Assembly (NCBI GenBank): GCA_004134995.1 | Contig: REGP01000003.1 | Coordinates: forward strand, 434,001 to 498,000 | Reading direction: 5' to 3' | Length of the DNA: 64,000 nt | From: Oxalobacteraceae bacterium CAVE-383 | Lineage (GTDB): Bacteria; Pseudomonadota; Gammaproteobacteria; Burkholderiales; Burkholderiaceae_D | In this document: in pieces, positions 33,368 through 43,300 of the stretch | How positions within the stretch are numbered: position 1 is the first letter of the stretch | Layout: each line of letters begins with the position of its first letter | Notes under the pieces: model-generated | The model's database searches: none | The model's input: the letters and a program-made list of their open reading frames with translations, nothing else | Told to the model about the DNA's origin: nothing | Translations under genes and position numbers: made by a program

Positions 33368-34654
33368 ATGGACTATCAATCCGATCAATCGGTTCAAGCC
33401 GTCCGCTTGCGGCGCCTGTTCTTTTTCGACGCCGTTTGCCGCGAGGGCGGCATCGGCCAGGCTGCCGCCGCAGTCGGACTGACGCAGCCCGCCGTCAGCC
33501 TGGCGATCAAGAAGCTGGAGCAGGCTTACGGCGCGCCGCTGTTCGCGCGCGGCTATGGCGGCAGCGAACTCACGCCGGAAGGCGCGCTGCTGCACCGGCG
33601 CGTGCGGCGCATGCTCGATCAAATGGAATCCGCCGTGGCCGGATTGCTGGCCGGCGCGGGATCGGCCAAGACGCGAGCGTCGCTTGTGAACATGCGGGCG
33701 TCGCAGGTGAACATGCGCGCATCGCACATCAACGTCGGCGCGGTATGCCGTCATTTGACCGATACCCAGATCCGCTGCCATATAGCGATTGCGCAGCTCG
33801 GCTCGGCGGTGAATGCATCGAACAAGCTCGGCATTTCGCAGCCGGCGGTGCACCGGGCAGCGCGCGAACTGGAAGAAACGGTTGGCGTCGCGCTGTACCG
33901 GCGCCGCGTGCACAGCGTGTCGGCCAATGCGGCGGGACTGGAATTCGCGCGCCGGCTCAGCCTGGCGCTGCATGAAATTGCCCAGGCCGCCGCCGATCTG
34001 TCGTCGGCGCGGGGCCTGGCCGGCGGCCAGGTATCGGTCGGCGTGCTGCCGCTGCTGCCGCAGCGCCTGCTGGCGCGCGCCATCGGACGCCTGCGCGAGG
34101 ACTATCCCGATGTGGCCGTCACCATCCAGGAGGGCGCGCACGAACGCCTGATCGACGACTTGCGCTTCGGCGCGATCGACGTGATTGTCGGCGCGCTGCG
34201 CGGGCGGGGGGCGGAAAGCGGCGTAACCGAATCGGCGCTGTTCATCGATCCGTATGCGGTGGTGGTGCGGCGCGGCCACGAACTGGCGGGCCGCAAGCGC
34301 ATCGGCGGCAAGGAGCTCACTTCCTACGGCTGGGTGGTGCCGCAAAAGGACATGCCGCGCCGCGCCGTTGTAGAGCAGATGCTGGCGACGCTGCCGGTGC
34401 GTCCGCGCGTCGTGGTGGAAACCAGTTCGCTGGCGATGATGATGTCGATGCTGGAAGAAAACGACTGCATCTCGCTGCTGTCGCGTTCGCATATCCTGTA
34501 CGGCAACTATCGCAACGATGTGGTGGCGCTGGATGTCGCCACGCCGGAAGTGGCGCGCACGGTCGGCTACACCACGCGCGCCGACTGGCTGGCCACGCGG
34601 GCGCAGGATGCATTCATCGAACATCTGAGAGAGCAATGCCGGCGCGATAATTAA
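33368..34654 (+). CDS. LysR-family regulator with two tandem HTH domains
   Basis: This 428-residue protein is ~120 residues longer than ordinary LTTRs because it holds two complete LysR HTH domains: the first at ~11-80 (FFDAVCREGGIGQAAAAVGLTQPAVSLAIKKLEQAYGAPLF), the second at ~132-195 (IAIAQLGSAVNASNKLGISQPAVHRAARELEETVGVALYRRR). A linker with three 7-residue repeats joins them, and one effector-binding domain follows (~215-420). The ATG at 33368 is chosen for GGAGAG upstream. It is divergent from the aromatic-acid operon and should control it. Two HTH units per chain would give a dimer four DNA-reading heads. Confidence 0.88.
   Translation: MDYQSDQSVQAVRLRRLFFFDAVCREGGIGQAAAAVGLTQPAVSLAIKKLEQAYGAPLFARGYGGSELTPEGALLHRRVRRMLDQMESAVAGLLAGAGSAKTRASLVNMRASQVNMRASHINVGAVCRHLTDTQIRCHIAIAQLGSAVNASNKLGISQPAVHRAARELEETVGVALYRRRVHSVSANAAGLEFARRLSLALHEIAQAAADLSSARGLAGGQVSVGVLPLLPQRLLARAIGRLREDYPDVAVTIQEGAHERLIDDLRFGAIDVIVGALRGRGAESGVTESALFIDPYAVVVRRGHELAGRKRIGGKELTSYGWVVPQKDMPRRAVVEQMLATLPVRPRVVVETSSLAMMMSMLEENDCISLLSRSHILYGNYRNDVVALDVATPEVARTVGYTTRADWLATRAQDAFIEHLREQCRRDN
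33674..33736 (+). repeat. Three 21-bp in-frame repeats in the LysR linker
   Basis: The codons for RASLVNM, RASQVNM and RASHINV follow one another with no gap (33674-33694, 33695-33715, 33716-33736). The first two units differ at only four bases. The array lies exactly between the two HTH domains, so its copy number could change the distance between them. Confidence 0.85.
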
Positions 34655-34717
34655 ATTTTCAACCGCGGAAATCCTCAACCGCGGCGCCGTCAGCCGGATT
34701 GCGGGGAAAACGCTATC

Positions 34718-36205
34718 ATGCGTGTCTTCCTCTTTCAAAAAATACCTGCAATGCAGAACCCTGCCGCCGACGCCGCCAATCCCGTTTCCGTTCCTGAATC
34801 CGATCAAGAGCCGATCGCCGTTCCCGATCTGCCGCCGCAAGTGGTGGTGCACGACGGCCTTGAACAGCCGGACCGCGGCCGGGCCGTGCTGGCGGTGATC
34901 CTGGCGGTGGGCATGGCGACGCTGGATACGGCGATCGCCAATACGGCGCTGCCGGCGATTGCCGCCGACATTCACGCCAGCCCGGCGGCATCGGTCTGGA
35001 TCGTCAATGCCTATCAGTTGGCGATGATCGCCACGCTGCTGCCGTCGGCCGCGCTGGCCGAGGTGCTGGGCTATCGGCGCGTCTATCTGTTCGGCATCAC
35101 GTTATTCACCGTGGCTTCGCTCGGCTGTGCGCTGGCCTGGTCGCTGCCGACACTGGTCGCGGCGCGCATCCTGCAGGGCTTCGGCGCGAGCGCGCTGATG
35201 AGCATCAATGTCGCCTTGCTGCGTTATATCTATCCGACCCGCCTGCTGGGCCGCGGCCTCGGCGTGAATGCGATGATCGTCGCCATTGCCTTCGCGGTGG
35301 GGCCGCCGGCGGCATCGGTGATCCTGTCGCTGGGATCGTGGCCATGGCTGTTCGCGGTCAATGTGCCGACCGGATTGTTGGCGCTTTTCTTCGGTTACCG
35401 CTCGTTGCCGAGAACGGTCGGCGCGACGCACGGTTTCGATCCGGTGATGGCATTGCTGACCGCGATGACGTTCGGGCTGCTGATGCTGGGCCTGGGCGAT
35501 GCCGCGCATCGGACCGACGCCAACCGGGTCATGCTGGAAATCGCGCTGGCGCTGGTGTTCGGTTTCTTTCTGCTGCGGCGCCAGGCCGGCCATCCGGCGC
35601 CGATGCTGCCGGTGGACCTGTTCCGCCGGCCGGCTTTCGCGCTGTCGGCCTTGACGGCGGTCTGCTCGTTCGCCGCGCAGAGCCTGGCCTTCGTTTCGCT
35701 GCCGTTTTATTTCGAGCAGATATTGCATCGCTCGCCGGTGGAAACCGGTTTCCTGATGACGCCGTGGCCGGCCGTGCTGGCCTTCATCGCACCGGTGGCG
35801 GGGCGCTTGTCGGACCGTTACCGGCCGGGCCTGCTGGGCGGCATCGGCCTGGCGTTCCTGGCCCTGGGAATGGCCTTGCTGGCGCTGCTGCCGGCGCAGC
35901 CAGAGGCCTGGGATATCTGCTGGCGCATGGCGATCTGCGGCTTCGGCTTCGGCTTTTTCCAGTCGCCCAATCTGCGCGCCATCATGTCGAGCGCGCCGCC
36001 GTCGCGCGCGGGTGGCGCCAGCGGTATCGTCGGCATGGCGCGCCTGTTCGGCCAGACCTCGGGCGCGGCGCTGGTGGCCTTGCTGTTCCTGCTGTTCGAC
36101 GTGCACGGCTCGCTGTATTCGCTGGTGCTGGGCGCAATCGTCGCCGGCGTCGGCTGCGCGGTCAGTCTGATGCGGCTGACTGTCGTCAACGAATTCGGGC
36201 TTTAA
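34718..36205 (+). CDS. MFS transporter, DHA2 (EmrB/QacA) drug:H+ antiporter family
   Basis: A 495-residue inner-membrane protein with about 14 hydrophobic segments, as in DHA2 exporters. Motif D1 appears as LAVGMATLDTAIANTALPAIAADI, followed by WIVNAYQLAMIATLLPSAALAEVLGYRRVYLFG (motif A region) and RILQGFGASALMSINVALLRYIYPTRLLGRGLG (motif B/C region). The first ~45 residues are a Pro/Ala-rich cytosolic tail. An alternative ATG at 34751 is equally plausible. It should export toxic organic compounds; the substrate is unknown. It follows the LysR regulator by 63 bases and converges with the ClC gene across the long hairpin. Confidence 0.88.
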   Translation: MRVFLFQKIPAMQNPAADAANPVSVPESDQEPIAVPDLPPQVVVHDGLEQPDRGRAVLAVILAVGMATLDTAIANTALPAIAADIHASPAASVWIVNAYQLAMIATLLPSAALAEVLGYRRVYLFGITLFTVASLGCALAWSLPTLVAARILQGFGASALMSINVALLRYIYPTRLLGRGLGVNAMIVAIAFAVGPPAASVILSLGSWPWLFAVNVPTGLLALFFGYRSLPRTVGATHGFDPVMALLTAMTFGLLMLGLGDAAHRTDANRVMLEIALALVFGFFLLRRQAGHPAPMLPVDLFRRPAFALSALTAVCSFAAQSLAFVSLPFYFEQILHRSPVETGFLMTPWPAVLAFIAPVAGRLSDRYRPGLLGGIGLAFLALGMALLALLPAQPEAWDICWRMAICGFGFGFFQSPNLRAIMSSAPPSRAGGASGIVGMARLFGQTSGAALVALLFLLFDVHGSLYSLVLGAIVAGVGCAVSLMRLTVVNEFGL

Positions 36206-36206
36206 A

Positions 36207-36332
36207 AGGCTGTTGCAAAATTCGGCGAGGCTGGGCGTTGTACTGCGTTCGTGTCCTCCGCCGGCCTTCGGCCGACTCCCCCTTTACCTCACTTCGCACA
36301 ACACCCAGCCTCGCCGAATTTTGCAACAGCCT
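36207..36332. repeat. Long hairpin element, copy 1
   Basis: Arms of 35 bases (36207-36241 and 36298-36332) pair at 34 positions; the outer ends read AGGCTGTTGCAAAATTCGGC. A smaller inner dyad (CGGCC-TTC-GGCCG, ~36262-36274) lies in the 56-base loop. It starts two bases after the MFS stop and ends 18 bases before the ClC stop, so it may terminate both convergent genes. A related element with the same outer core is at 61807-61912. Confidence 0.85.
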
Positions 36333-36350
36333 CTTTGCGAGCACTCGGCG

Positions 36351-38147
36351 TTAACCATGCAGGCGTTCGCGTTTCTGCTCTTCATCGAAAAACAGCAGTG
36401 ACGGCTTGATCAGGTCGCTGCGGCTGACGATGCCGATCAGGCGGCGCTCATTGGCGTTGTCGACCACCGGCAAGCGTTCCACATGATGCGAGGCCATGCG
36501 CGCGGCGGCGATGCGGCAGGTATCGCTGGCCAGTGCGACCGGCAGCGCGCCCTGCGATTCCTGTCCGTCATCGGCTGATCGCGCAAACAGGCTGGAGATA
36601 GTATTGCGGCCATCCGCGCCGGGAGCGAAACTGCTGCGCTCGGCCATGCCGGCCAGGCGTCCTTCGGCGTCGGTGACGGGATAGCAGCGGTGATGTTGCG
36701 TTGCCCCGAAATAATTCGCCAGCGCATCCGCGATAGTCATTTCGGCGGGAATTGCCTGTACGGCGCGGCTCATCACTTCGTCGACATGCTGGCGCTCCAG
36801 CGGATCGACGCCGTATTCGCGATAGATGTGATAGCCGCGGCGCGCAATCTTCTCGGTCATGATGGAGCGTTTCATGGTCAGCACCGTGAAGCCGTAGGCC
36901 GCGCCGGTGGCCAGCAGCAGCGGCAGCAGCGCGTTGACGTCCTGCGTCAGGCCGAAGGCAAAGGTGGCCGCGGTCAGCGGCGCGCCCAGCACGCCGGCCA
37001 GCACCGCCGCCATGCATACCAGCGGCCACAGATGCGGATCGCCCGGCAGCCATGGCGCCAGCACCGCGCCGAGGCCGGCGCCGATCATCAGCAACGGCGC
37101 CAGCACGCCGCCCGAAGTGCCGGAGCCCAGCGCGACGATCCAGATGACCGCTTTTACCAGCAACAGGCTCAGCGCGGCCTGCAACAGCAGATTGCCGTTG
37201 AGCAGATCGCCGATCACGTCATATCCGACGCCCAGCGCGCGCGGTTCGAAATAGCCACCGATGCCGACCGCCAGCCCGCCCAGCGCCGGCCACCACATCC
37301 AGTGCAGCGGCAGCTTGCCGAACAAATCCTCGACCCGGTACAGCGCGGTCGACATCAGCGCCGACAAGGCCCCGCCCAGCACGCCGGCGGCCAGGCATGC
37401 CAGCAGCGCGGCCGGGCCGATGGCGGCGGTCTGCAGGGGAAACAGCGCGCCGGCGTCGAGCAGCAGCGGCCGGGTGACGCCGGCGACCGCGCACGCCGCG
37501 ATCACCGGCAGCAGGCTGCGCGGACGCAGTTCGAACAGCAGCAACTCCACGGCCAGCAGCACCGCCGCCAGCGGCGTGCCGAATACCGCCGTCATCCCGG
37601 CCGCGGCGCCTGCCACCAGCAGTGTCTTGCGTTCGGCCGCGGTGAGATGGAAGCGCTGCGCGATCAGCGAACCGATCGCGCCGCCGGTCATGATGATCGG
37701 GCCTTCCGCGCCAAATGGTCCGCCGCTGCCGATCACGATGCCTGACGACAGCGGCTTGAGCACGGCGACCTTGGCCGACATCTTGCTCTTGCCGAACAGG
37801 ATCGCCTCGATCGCTTCCGGAATGCCGTGGCCGCGGATCTTGCCGGAGCCGAAGCGGGCCATCAATCCGACGATCAGGCCGCCCAGTACCGGCAGCAGGA
37901 TGACCCACGCGCCCAGATGATGTTCCGCCGGCGAGCGCGCGGCGAATGAGAACGATTGGTAGAAAAACAGATTGGTAAACAGGCGGATCAGGTTCAGCAG
38001 CACATACGCGGCCAGCGTGCCGCAGCCGCCAATGAACATGGCGATGGCGGCGATGCCGAGCAGCCGCCTGTCGTGGGAAAAGTCGCGCTTGTGGGATTGC
38101 CCGTGATGCTGCGCGGGATGTTGCTGCGATTGGGAAGAAGATGGCAT
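36351..38147 (-). CDS. ClC-family chloride channel/transporter with CBS pair
   Basis: A 598-residue protein. The membrane part shows ClC selectivity motifs: GSGGPFGAEGPIIM, where the gating Glu is kept; GTPLAAVLLAVE...FELRP, where the inner proton Glu appears kept, pointing to a Cl-/H+ exchanger; and GAPLTAATFAFGLT near the central Tyr region. Residues ~445-590 form two CBS domains (VDEVMSRAVQAIPAEMTIADALANYF and ERRLIGIVSRSDLIKP) that probably bind nucleotides. A His/Gln-rich N-terminus precedes the first helix. The gene lies 18 bases downstream of the marR-type gene on the same strand and may be controlled by it. Confidence 0.91.
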   Translation of the reverse strand: MPSSSQSQQHPAQHHGQSHKRDFSHDRRLLGIAAIAMFIGGCGTLAAYVLLNLIRLFTNLFFYQSFSFAARSPAEHHLGAWVILLPVLGGLIVGLMARFGSGKIRGHGIPEAIEAILFGKSKMSAKVAVLKPLSSGIVIGSGGPFGAEGPIIMTGGAIGSLIAQRFHLTAAERKTLLVAGAAAGMTAVFGTPLAAVLLAVELLLFELRPRSLLPVIAACAVAGVTRPLLLDAGALFPLQTAAIGPAALLACLAAGVLGGALSALMSTALYRVEDLFGKLPLHWMWWPALGGLAVGIGGYFEPRALGVGYDVIGDLLNGNLLLQAALSLLLVKAVIWIVALGSGTSGGVLAPLLMIGAGLGAVLAPWLPGDPHLWPLVCMAAVLAGVLGAPLTAATFAFGLTQDVNALLPLLLATGAAYGFTVLTMKRSIMTEKIARRGYHIYREYGVDPLERQHVDEVMSRAVQAIPAEMTIADALANYFGATQHHRCYPVTDAEGRLAGMAERSSFAPGADGRNTISSLFARSADDGQESQGALPVALASDTCRIAAARMASHHVERLPVVDNANERRLIGIVSRSDLIKPSLLFFDEEQKRERLHG

Positions 38148-38165
38148 GGCGGTTTTTTGACGATG

Positions 38166-38579
38166 TCAATTATTGATGGTCGGCACATTGAAGGTATCGC
38201 TCAGCGTGTTCAGTTCGGCGTGATGCAGCGCGGCCAGTTTGGCCAGGCAGCGTTCGCCGGCCGGCAGCAGATGGATTTCGACCTGGCGCCGGTCGGCGGT
38301 GCTGGCGACGCGTTTGACCAGTTCCAGCTTTTCGCAGCGCGTGATCAGCGCCACCACGCTGTGATGCTGCGATTGCAGCCGTTCGGCCAGTTCGCCCACG
38401 CTGGCCCATTCGCGTCCCGGAAACCCCTTGATGTGCAACAGCAGCAGATATTGCTGCGGCGTGACGCCTTCGGCCTGCGCGGCGTCTTCGCTGAAACGCA
38501 GGAATTTGCGGAGTTGGTAGCGGAACGCCGACAGCGCTTCGAAATCGGGTTTGGACAAGGGCGATGGACGTGAACTCAT
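38166..38579 (-). CDS. MarR-family transcriptional regulator
   Basis: A 137-residue winged-helix regulator: LRKFLRFSEDAAQAEGVTPQQYLLLLHIKG, the recognition region WASVGELAERLQSQHHSVVALITRCEKLELVKRV, and the wing STADRRQVEIHLLPAGERCL. MarR dimers usually repress their own and neighbouring genes and release DNA on binding phenolic ligands. It is divergent from AMP nucleosidase and immediately upstream of the ClC gene on the same strand. A perfect 8-bp dyad lies 49 bases before its start. Confidence 0.9.
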   Translation of the reverse strand: MSSRPSPLSKPDFEALSAFRYQLRKFLRFSEDAAQAEGVTPQQYLLLLHIKGFPGREWASVGELAERLQSQHHSVVALITRCEKLELVKRVASTADRRQVEIHLLPAGERCLAKLAALHHAELNTLSDTFNVPTINN

Positions 38580-38628
38580 GGTGGTTTTGTGCCGTTCCGG
38601 TTCGGTTTCGGTAAATTCGAATCCGAAT

Positions 38629-38651
38629 AATATATCAAATTACGATATATT
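38629..38651. promoter_or_regulatory. MarR-type operator between marR-like gene and amn
   Basis: AATATATC-N7-GATATATT is a perfect inverted repeat (8-bp arms, centre AAATTAC), typical in size for MarR sites. It lies between the divergent genes, 50 bases from the regulator and 77 bases from amn, so it may control both directions. Confidence 0.65.
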
Positions 38652-38728
38652 TTCGATCGCGGTTTATCTGCTATTGTTTGCGTGGGTTCGCTTCGCTTGA
38701 ACCGGCGCAATGAACAATTGGAGAAAGA

Positions 38729-40243
38729 ATGTTCGCAACACGGCAATTTACCGATCCCGAAGAGGCACTGGCCTACGCCACAGAAATCTATAACGCCAAT
38801 ACCGCGTTGCTGCGCGATGCATTCAAGCGTTTTTCGAACGGCGGCATGCCTGAACAGCGCACGCGCGCCTGCTATCCCTTCGTCCGGATCACGACCGACC
38901 GGGCCACCCATGTCGATGCGCGCGAAGCCTTCGGTTTCGTGGCCGGTCCCGGCGTGCACCAGACCACGGTGACGCGGCCGGAGCTGTTTTCGCGCTATCT
39001 GGTGCGGCAATTCCAGCTGTTGCGCGAAAACCATGGCGTGCCGCTGGAAATCGGCGTCAGCGATCAGCCGATCCCGGTGCATTTCGCCTTCACCGACGGC
39101 ATTCACGTCGAAGGCAATCTCGATCCTGACCATCTGCGCCATCTGCCGGATATGTTCGACCTGCCCGATCTGGCGGCGATGGACGACCGCATCGTCAACG
39201 GCACTTATGAAGCGGCGGGGGCGCAGAACGGCGCCAGCGCGCCGCATCCGCTGGCCCTGTTCAGCGCCTCGCGCGTGGATTATTCGCTGCATCGGCTGCG
39301 GCATTACACCGCCACCAGCCCCGACCAGTTCCAGCGCTATGTGCTGTTCACCAATTACGCGTTCTATGTCGACGAGTTCATCAAGTTGGGCCGCCTGCTG
39401 ATGGAGCGCAGCGAGGATGCCGGGGAACGCGAATACCGCCGCCAGTACGTGGCCTTCGTCGAACCCGGCAACGTGACCACCTGGAACGCCAATTTCGACG
39501 CGCCGCCGCCGGGCCAGGAAACCGCCATCGCCGGCATCCCGCCGGCGCGCCAGCCGCAAATGCCGGCCTATCATCTGCAGCGCGCCGACGGCACCGGCAT
39601 CACGCTGGTCAATATCGGCGTCGGGCCGTCCAACGCCAAAACCATCACCGACCATATCGCCGTGCTGCGTCCGCACGCCTGGATCATGCTGGGCCATTGC
39701 GCCGGGCTGTCGGCCTCGCAGCGCATGGGCGATTACGTGCTGGCGCATGCCTACGTGCGCGACGATCACGTGCTCGACGACGACCTGCCCTTGTGGGTGC
39801 CGATTCCGGCGCTGGCCGAAGTGCAGCTTGCGCTGCAGGAAGCGGTAGCCGGCATTACCCAGCTTGAAGGCTACGATCTGAAGCGCATCATGCGCACCGG
39901 CACCGTGGCCTCGGTCGACGATCGCAACTGGGAGTTGCGCGACCACCGCATCCCGCTGCTGCGCTTCAGCCAGAGCCGCGCCATCGCGCTGGACATGGAA
40001 AGCGCCACCGTGGCCGCCAACGGCTTCCGCTTCCGCGTGCCGTACGGAACGCTGCTGTGCGTTTCGGACAAGCCGCTGCACGGCGAAATCAAATTGCCGG
40101 GCATGGCCAACAGCTTTTACCAGCAGCGCGTGGAACAGCACCTGAAAATCGGCATCAAAGCGCTTGAACTGCTGCGCGACAACGGCATGGAACGGCTCCA
40201 CAGCCGCAAATTGCGCAGCTATGGAGAACCTGCATTTCGCTGA
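38729..40243 (+). CDS. amn: AMP nucleosidase
   Basis: Amn hydrolyses AMP to adenine and ribose 5-phosphate and sets the AMP pool. The 504 residues carry both domains: an N-terminal regulatory domain (FTDPEEALAYATEIYNANTALLRDAF to IPVHFAFTDGIHVEGNL) and a C-terminal nucleoside-phosphorylase-like domain (VNIGVGPSNAKTITDHIAVLRPHAWIMLGHCAGL, then ALDMESATVAANGFRFRVPYGTLLCVSDKPLHGE, with the catalytic Asp in VSDKP). GGAG lies before the ATG. The gene ends in a terminator and is divergent from the MarR gene. Confidence 0.94.
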   Translation: MFATRQFTDPEEALAYATEIYNANTALLRDAFKRFSNGGMPEQRTRACYPFVRITTDRATHVDAREAFGFVAGPGVHQTTVTRPELFSRYLVRQFQLLRENHGVPLEIGVSDQPIPVHFAFTDGIHVEGNLDPDHLRHLPDMFDLPDLAAMDDRIVNGTYEAAGAQNGASAPHPLALFSASRVDYSLHRLRHYTATSPDQFQRYVLFTNYAFYVDEFIKLGRLLMERSEDAGEREYRRQYVAFVEPGNVTTWNANFDAPPPGQETAIAGIPPARQPQMPAYHLQRADGTGITLVNIGVGPSNAKTITDHIAVLRPHAWIMLGHCAGLSASQRMGDYVLAHAYVRDDHVLDDDLPLWVPIPALAEVQLALQEAVAGITQLEGYDLKRIMRTGTVASVDDRNWELRDHRIPLLRFSQSRAIALDMESATVAANGFRFRVPYGTLLCVSDKPLHGEIKLPGMANSFYQQRVEQHLKIGIKALELLRDNGMERLHSRKLRSYGEPAFR

Positions 40244-40294
40244 TCGTGTTTCCCGGAAGTATGTTCTAATGCTCAGTTGCAACTGTTTGAACTA

Positions 40295-40340
40295 TCAGGG
40301 CCTGTCATCGGCTGCCAACAGGCCCTGAATGTATTTCTTT
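40295..40340 (+). terminator. Terminator of amn
   Basis: An 11-bp perfect stem (TCAGGGCCTGT at 40295-40305 with ACAGGCCCTGA at 40318-40328) is followed by a T-rich run (ATGTATTTCTTTT). An ATG at 40329 right after the stem belongs to this run and is not a likely start for the next gene. Confidence 0.75.
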
Positions 40341-40364
40341 TGCATTCCATCGGGGAGATATTTG

Positions 40365-43300
40365 GTGCAGGGAAGTCCGGAACAAGTCAATCGCCCAAGC
40401 GACAAGGCCAAGCGCACCCTGCAGGCGCCGCAACCCATCGCCGGCGCCGGCAACTGGGAATTGCACATCGCCGACAACCGCCTGGTCTGGTCCGATGAGA
40501 TCTACAAGATATTCGGCATCGCGCACGACAGCTTCCCCAGCACCGCCAAAGGTTTCTACAGCTTCATCCATCCGGAGGACCGGCAACGGCTGTACGTCGA
40601 TACGCAGCGCGCGCTGCGCGGCGAGGAGCCGATGGACGCCGAGCATCGCATCGTGCTGCCGGACGGCAGTTTGCGGCATGTCCATACGCGCGCCGTATTG
40701 ATTGTCGACGAGGGCGGCAAGCCGTCGCTGCTGTCGGGCACCGTGCACGACATCACTGCGCTCAAGCAGGCCAACGAGGCGCTGCACCGTTCGCTGCAGG
40801 AACTGTCGGACATGAAGCTGGCGGTCGATCAACATGCCATCATGGCGGTCACCGACCAGCGCGGCATCATTACCTACGTCAACGAAAAATTCTGCCGCAT
40901 CTCGCACTACTCGCGCGAAGAACTGATCGGGCGCAGCCACAACATCGTCAATTCCGGGTATCACAGCAAGGCTTTCATGCTGGAGCTGTGGCGCACGATT
41001 TCCGGCGGCAAGGTGTGGCGCGGCGAAATAAAGAACCGCACCAAAAGCGGCGCCACCTATTGGGTCGACACCACCATCGTGCCGTTTTGCCGCGGCGATC
41101 AGCGGCCGCATCAGTATGTCGCGATCCGCACCGACATCACGGCCCGCAAGAAATCCGAACGCGAAGTGCAGCGGTTGGCCAGCCATCTGCGCATCACGCT
41201 GGAAAGCATTACCGATGCGTTCCTGACGCTGGACCGGCAATGGCGTTTTACCTACATGAATTCGGAAAGCGAACGCCTGTTGCGGCGCCGCCGCGGCGAG
41301 ATGCTGGGCAAGGTCATCTGGGAGGAACTGCCGGACCTGCTCGGCTCGGTATTCGAAGCCGAAGCGCGCGCCGCCGTGAACGACAACCGCAGCGTGGAAT
41401 TCGAAGCGCTGTCGGAAAGCGTCGGCCGCTGGTACAGCATGCGGGGCTATCCTTCCGAAGACGGCTTGACCGTGTATTTTCACGATATAACAGAGCGCAA
41501 GAAGATCGAAAGCGAGGTGGCGGCCAGCGCGGAGCGTTTCCGCGCCGTGGCCAGGGTTACCGCCGATGCGATCTGGGACTGGAATCTGGCCAGGGATCAT
41601 ATCTGGTGGAGCGACGGCATCAAGAAGCTGTTCGATCTGGACTGGTATGAGGGCGACGGCACGGTCGACGGTTCGTTGTGGGTGGAGCATATCCATCCGG
41701 ACGACCGCGCCGCCATCGTCGACAGCATCCAGCGCGCGATCCAGGGCGATGCCGTTGAGTGGCGCGCCGAATACCGCTTCCTGCGCCGCGACGGTTCGTT
41801 TGCCGATGTGGTCGATCATGCGGTATTGATCCGCGATGCGGAAGGCCATGCCACGCGCATGGTGGGCGGCATGAACGACATTACCGAACGCAAGCGCACG
41901 CTGGTGGCGATGATGTCGGTGGCGGCCAGCGGCGCGGCCAGCAACACCGTGGAATTTTTCCGGCAACTGGCGCTGACCATGGCCGATGCGCTGGGCGCGC
42001 AGGCGGCGTTCGTCGGCCGCGTGCTGCCTGACCAGCCGTTTACGATGCGCGCCGTCGCCGCGACGCTGAATGGCGCATTGCTGGAGAATTTCGATTATTC
42101 GATCGAGGGGCCGTGCTGCGAAACGCTGCTGCGCGATCACGAGCTGGAAATCCACGACGATTTCGAGCTCGTGCATCCGAAGTCGGCGCTGCTGGCGCTG
42201 CTCGACGTCAAGGCGTTCGCCGGACGCCTGCTGCTCAATTCGGCCGGCGACATGATCGGCATCCTGTTCGTCGCCTTCACCAAGCCGATCCGCCAATCCG
42301 ATTTCATGTTGTCCACCATGCGCATTTTCGCCGCGCGCGCGGCGGCCGAACTGGAACGGCGCGATGCCGACGCCCGCATCCGCGAACAGGCTTCGTTGCT
42401 GGATAAAGCGCAGGACGCGATCATCGTGCGCGGCATCGATCACCGCATCCAATTCTGGAACAAGAGCGCCGAGCGCCTGTATGGCTGGCGCGCCGAGGAA
42501 GTGGTCGGGCATTCGATGGAAAAGATGCTGTTTCCGCAGAACGCCGCATTCGTCGAAGCCACGCGCCAGGTAATGGAATTCGGCGAGTGGAGCGGCGAGA
42601 TCGCCCAGCAGCGCAAGCACGGCAGCACGCTGATGGTGGAAGGGCGCTGGACGCTGGTGCGCGACGAGCAGGGCGCCGCCACCTCGATCCTGTGCATCAA
42701 TACCGACATCACGCAGCGCAAGGCGGCGGAACAGAAAATCCAGCGGCTGGCGTTCTACGATTCGCTGACCCAGCTGCCGAACCGGCTGCTGTTGCTGGAG
42801 CGGCTGCAGCAGGCGATTTCGGTGAAGGACCCGCAGCGCCGCGTGGGCGCATTGCTGTTTATCGATCTCGACAATTTCAAGAACCTCAACGATACCCTGG
42901 GGCACGACAAAGGCGACCTGCTGTTGAAGCAGGTGGCGCAGCGGCTGACAGCATGCCTGCGCGAAAACGATACCGTGGCCAGGCTGGGCGGCGACGAATT
43001 CGTGCTGCTGCTGGAAGATATCAGCGAAAATCCGGCGCAGGCCGCGGCCCAGGCCGAGTCGATCGGGCACAAAATCATCGGCAGCTTCAATCTGCCCTTC
43101 TATCTGGACAGCTACGAATATTTCAGCACCCCGAGCATCGGCGTGACGCTGTTCAACGATGCAGCCTGCAGCGTCGACGAATTGCTCAAGCGCGCGGATA
43201 TCGCGATGTACCAGGCCAAGGCCTGCGGCCGCAATGCAATGCGCTTTTTCGACCCCGGCATGCAAGCGGTGGTCAGCGCGCGCGCCGAGCTGGAAGCCGA

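Noticed and set aside
36207-36332. IS26/IS6-family insertion sequence
   Set aside because: The outer bases resemble the IS6 terminal repeat only partly, the element is 126 bases long and no transposase frame lies inside.
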